Positions 61,650-64,000 of a stretch of 64,000 nucleotides of DNA are shown here, piece by piece. The translations under genes were made by a program, and so were the position numbers. The stretch is from positions 224,400 to 288,399 of the forward strand of contig NZ_CP096568.1 of the NCBI RefSeq assembly GCF_023221595.1, written 5' to 3'. Position 1 is the stretch's first letter. Each line of letters starts with the position of its first letter. Source of the DNA: Rhodococcus qingshengii JCM 15477 (GTDB taxonomy: Bacteria > Actinomycetota > Actinomycetes > Mycobacteriales > Mycobacteriaceae). The notes under the pieces were generated by a model. That model was not told where the DNA came from. It did not search any database and saw nothing but the letters and a program-made list of their open reading frames with translations.

Positions 61650-62573
61650 GTGGTGTTTGTTTCAGTACCGAGTGTCGATAGTGCAATTTTCGATAGCAGG
61701 CGTGAGGCGTGGGCATTTTTGTCCGTGGTCTCGGACGGGCCATCCGCGGCGTTGGTCGCTTTGGTCGAGGAGCTCGGAGTCGAAGAGGCTGCAGCAGCTG
61801 TTAGGGACCGAGTGCCCGTCGAGGGATTGCCTCTGGGATCTGAGGATCTACGGCGAGGCGATCGGGCCGCGCAGTTCCTCGAGGTCACCGAGCATCTCGG
61901 CGGGCGGTTCGTCACTCCCGACGACGCGGAGTGGCCACGCGAACGATTTAGCGCCCTCACCGGCGCAGACGGGGATGATGTGAGCCCTCTTGGGCTCTGG
62001 GTCCTCGGCACTGGTTCCCTGCACTCCGATCGGGGCATGATCGCGATCGCGGGAAGCCGGGCGTCGACGGCATACGGCGAACATGTGACCTCCGAGATTG
62101 CCGGTGACCTGTCCGCTACGGGTTGGACTGTCGTTTCGACAGGATCCTTCGGAATTGCTTCTGCCGCACATCGTGCTGCCTTGGCAGTGGGCGGTGCGAC
62201 GATCGCAGTCACAGCAGCAAGCATCGACCGGGCTCATCCCGCTGCACATGAGCGAATGTTCCGAGACATCTCGGAGCATGGCGGCCTTGTGGTCAGTGAG
62301 TACCCGCCCACACACTCAGTCCCCTCTCGGCATCGTTCGCTCGCGCTGAATCGCTTGATCGCCGCCCTGTCTCAGGCGTCGGTGGTTGTAGAGACCGGTT
62401 GGCGCGGCGGTTCTCGTGACATTTTGACGTGGGCGTCCAAGCTCGGCCGACCCGCGCTGGCGGTACCGGGTCCGGTGACCTCGGCCGCCTCCGAAGGGTG
62501 TCACCGAGCGATCAGGGAGGGTCACGCTGCCTTGGTGACGAATAGTGCGGACGTCGTCGCCGCGATCGCCTAA
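61650..62573 (+). CDS. dprA: DprA/Smf-like DNA-processing protein
   Basis: 307 residues from a GTG with AAAGGGG 7-8 nt upstream. The Rossmann-fold DprA pattern is present: MIAIAGSRASTAYG (about 129-142), SFGIASAAHRAAL (about 168), GGLVVSEYPPTHSVPSRHR (about 210) and RPALAVPGPV (about 270). The Arg-Asn of RNR motifs is LALNRLIA here. DprA protects incoming single-stranded DNA and loads RecA; plasmid copies may help establishment after transfer or act in defence. Start and length are normal for the core domain. Confidence 0.88.
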   Translation: MVFVSVPSVDSAIFDSRREAWAFLSVVSDGPSAALVALVEELGVEEAAAAVRDRVPVEGLPLGSEDLRRGDRAAQFLEVTEHLGGRFVTPDDAEWPRERFSALTGADGDDVSPLGLWVLGTGSLHSDRGMIAIAGSRASTAYGEHVTSEIAGDLSATGWTVVSTGSFGIASAAHRAALAVGGATIAVTAASIDRAHPAAHERMFRDISEHGGLVVSEYPPTHSVPSRHRSLALNRLIAALSQASVVVETGWRGGSRDILTWASKLGRPALAVPGPVTSAASEGCHRAIREGHAALVTNSADVVAAIA

Positions 62574-62595
62574 ACCCCTCCCCGCAGACGCGGGG

Positions 62596-62634
62596 AAGGC
62601 CCTGGTCCGCACCCTCTGGACCAGGGCCTTTCTC
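62596..62634 (+). terminator. Terminator after the DprA-like gene
   Basis: AAGGCCCTGGTCC (62596-62608) pairs with GGACCAGGGCCTT (62618-62630), perfect 13 bp, loop of 9 bases, followed by TCTC. Confidence 0.88.
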
Positions 62635-62638
62635 GCGT

Positions 62639-62680
62639 CTCGCCCTGCCCCCGGCACGGCGAGGGCAAGCGGCATTTCAC
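62639..62680. repeat. GC-rich repeat, copy 3
   Basis: CTCGCCCTGCCCCCGGCACG followed by GCGAGGGCAAGCGGCATTTC: the third, more diverged copy of the repeat at 59895 and 61505. Confidence 0.75.
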
Positions 62681-62730
62681 CGCCGTTCATGGCTCTTTCT
62701 GTCGGAGGCATGTGGCAGTGTCATCGGTGT

Positions 62731-62762
62731 TGTCCTAGTCCGGTGCGCCTCACCAGCGCACC
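62731..62762 (+). promoter_or_regulatory. Leader element 3: TGTCCTAGT box plus hairpin
   Basis: TGTCCTAGT (62731-62739), then the perfect stem GGTGCGC / GCGCACC (62742-62748, 62756-62762) with loop CTCACCA, ending 23 nt before the GTG at 62786. Compared with element 2 an A-T pair is replaced by C-G, so pairing is conserved. AAAGGGG follows. Confidence 0.65.
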
Positions 62763-62785
62763 CCCACGACCCAAAGGGGTTACCT

Positions 62786-63766
62786 GTGAGTACTTTTCGT
62801 TTGTCTTCGCCGTCCGATTGCGTTGCCGGTGCTGTTGCGCTCGGCGGTCATATTCCTGTCGATGAGGTGGTTGTGATCGCCCTCGATCTCGAGCCGATGC
62901 CGGTTGCGATGATCAAGCTGACTGATGTCGAGTCGGGGCGAGTTCTGGCGAATCTGGAGGGCGCCACTCCGTTCGCCCAGTGCCGCGAAATGTTGGTAGT
63001 GGTGTTCGGGCCGGTTGAGCGTGGCGATGCTGTGGGTGAGGTGTTCGAGCAGTTCCGACCGGATGCGGTTACACCGGTGTACGTCTTCACCGAGGGTGTC
63101 GTTCGCCGGTGGCACGGCGTCGGATCGCTCGCGTTGCAGGCCGGTGACCAGATGGATTTGCGGTCGCATCCGATCGTGTTGGAGGCGCAGTCACTCGGCG
63201 TGGCCACGCTGCAGACTCGTGCGCAGATGCGCGCAGCTTTCGAACCGGCTCAGTTCGGCGCAGAGCGCGCCGCAACGGTCGCGCAAGGTTTCGATCAGCA
63301 GCGAGTGAAATTGGCGGCCATGGATCCACGCGGGGCAGCCGAACTCGCGTTCACCAGTGGATTAGCGCCGTATATCGGTCGAGCGAAGAATGACGGGGGA
63401 ATCGTCGTCACGGACGAACATGCAGCGCTTATCGCGGCCGCGATGCACGATGCGACTGTCCGTGATCTGTTGTTCGTACATGTGACGGACAAGAACGCCG
63501 ATGCCGCCGCTGAGATGTTGCGGCAAGTAGGGGCACTACTGCCCGCCAACCTTGCCGGTCCGGTGATCATCATCGGCGCGATATTCCATTGGGTGGCGCG
63601 TCATGCGGCGCTTTCTCGCGAGGCCCTCATCGTCGGGCGCACCCTCGATCCGGCTCATTCCTTCGGGCAGTTGTTCGAGCGCGCACTCGACTTCGGAATG
63701 AATCCGGCGCTCTGGGACCAACTGCGCACGGCGGCGGTAACAGCGAGCACTCGAACCGGAAGATAA
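62786..63766 (+). CDS. DUF4192-domain protein
   Basis: 326 residues from a GTG with AAAGGGG 7 nt upstream. The DUF4192 beginning is clear (DCVAGAVALGGHIPVDEVVV), followed by conserved blocks such as VVVFGPV and the C-terminal helical part (LIAAAMHDATVRDLLFVHV). DUF4192 is a widespread actinobacterial family of unknown function, frequent on plasmids. It stands alone and is followed by two terminators. Confidence 0.85.
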   Translation: MSTFRLSSPSDCVAGAVALGGHIPVDEVVVIALDLEPMPVAMIKLTDVESGRVLANLEGATPFAQCREMLVVVFGPVERGDAVGEVFEQFRPDAVTPVYVFTEGVVRRWHGVGSLALQAGDQMDLRSHPIVLEAQSLGVATLQTRAQMRAAFEPAQFGAERAATVAQGFDQQRVKLAAMDPRGAAELAFTSGLAPYIGRAKNDGGIVVTDEHAALIAAAMHDATVRDLLFVHVTDKNADAAAEMLRQVGALLPANLAGPVIIIGAIFHWVARHAALSREALIVGRTLDPAHSFGQLFERALDFGMNPALWDQLRTAAVTASTRTGR

Positions 63767-63773
63767 CGATTCG

Positions 63774-63822
63774 GTGGTGCCGTCCCGATCAGCCAAAGGA
63801 TGGCACCACCACTTTCGATTGC
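63774..63822 (+). terminator. Stem-loop after the DUF4192 gene
   Basis: GGTGGTGCC pairs with GGCACCACC across about 20 bases and is followed by ACTTTC. Confidence 0.65.
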
Positions 63823-63837
63823 GGCGCAACCAAAAAC

Positions 63838-63864
63838 GGCGCGCACATTTTTTGTGCGCGCCTT
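63838..63864. terminator. Strong terminator-like hairpin near the window end
   Basis: GGCGCGCACA (63838-63847), loop TTTTT, TGTGCGCGCC (63853-63862), then TTCT. Perfect 10-bp GC-rich stem. Confidence 0.82.
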
Positions 63865-63905
63865 CTCTTGGAATCTTTTTTGCCACAACGAAAAGCAGCC
63901 ACGAG

Positions 63906-64000
63906 TCCGGCGCGCAGCGAGTAGGACTTCCGTCATCAGGGCGGCTTGCCGCCCGCGCCCTTCCGGTTCCGGGCGCAGCCCGGAACTACGGCCCCGAAGG
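63906..64000. other. Telomere-like palindrome cluster (right end of a linear replicon?)
   Basis: Successive hairpins: CGC-GCA-GCG inside GTCC...GGAC (63906-63928); GGGCGGC-TT-GCCGCCC (63939-63954); GTTCCGGGC-GCA-GCCCGGAAC (63966-63986); and an outer CCTTC...GAAGG (63959-64000). Two loops show GCGCAGC, the heptamer that forms tight GCA loops at the 3' ends of Streptomyces linear DNA; the orientation is that expected for a right end. The Tpg-like gene 6 kb away supports this. The true end would lie just past the window. Confidence 0.6.

Overview
The window looks like one arm of a large linear plasmid (or another linear replicon) of a Rhodococcus-like actinobacterium. The reasons are: high GC; actinobacterial families throughout (Sec-dependent secreted proteins, cutinase, DUF4192, DUF3560, LysM/BTAD protein); a parA/partner partition pair; a primase-helicase followed by a terminal-protein (Tpg)-like gene; and, in the last 100 bases, a cluster of palindromes with GCA loops (GCGCAGC motif) like those of actinomycete telomeres. 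Genus and topology are inferences; no marker gene fixes the species.

Layout. 1-9.4 kb: surface-polysaccharide genes on the minus strand (two paralogous GT4 glycosyltransferases, a DegT/WecE-type sugar aminotransferase, a DUF1972-type glycosyltransferase and a small nucleotidyltransferase), separated by long gene-poor stretches with IS debris. 9.4-15.5 kb: a complete IS21-family element (istA/istB, 6-bp target duplication) that has split an already frameshifted resolvase gene, followed by an intact serine recombinase. 15.5-16.6 kb: Fic toxin with VbhA-like antitoxin. 17-20 kb: a two-component operon (response regulator, histidine kinase, membrane protein). 20-23.5 kb: two secreted proteins sharing a Gly/Ser-rich tail ending in FGS, one of them a fusion of RCC1-like repeats to a cutinase. 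23.9-33.7 kb: an accessory, possibly defensive, island (single zinc-ribbon protein, AbiEi/AbiEii pair, small HTH gene, a pseudogene with an in-frame stop, and a large protein with nine zinc-ribbon repeats and a nuclease-like C-terminus).

33.8-47.4 kb: a single long minus-strand operon for a Tad-like (type IVb pilus/secretion) machine: double-RHH-like protein, SAF-domain protein, degenerate ParA/TadZ-like ATPase, TadA, TadB, TadC, at least six small prepilin-like or TadE/TadG-like membrane proteins (two of them very short), a LysM-BTAD membrane regulator, a lipoprotein and a Gly-rich secreted protein. It may serve adhesion or plasmid transfer.

48.3-59.8 kb: maintenance module: a protein of unknown function, parA and its RHH-type partner, a small RHH-like gene, a 1790-residue primase-helicase, a Tpg-like terminal protein, a second HTH protein and an unknown convergent gene. 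60-63.8 kb: DUF3560, DprA-like and DUF4192 genes. Three transcription units here begin with the same leader: a TGTCCTAGT box, a 7-bp hairpin with a conserved ACCA-ending loop placed 23-26 nt before the start codon, and a shared GC-rich repeat upstream. This looks like an undescribed common control element. The window ends in the telomere-like palindromes.
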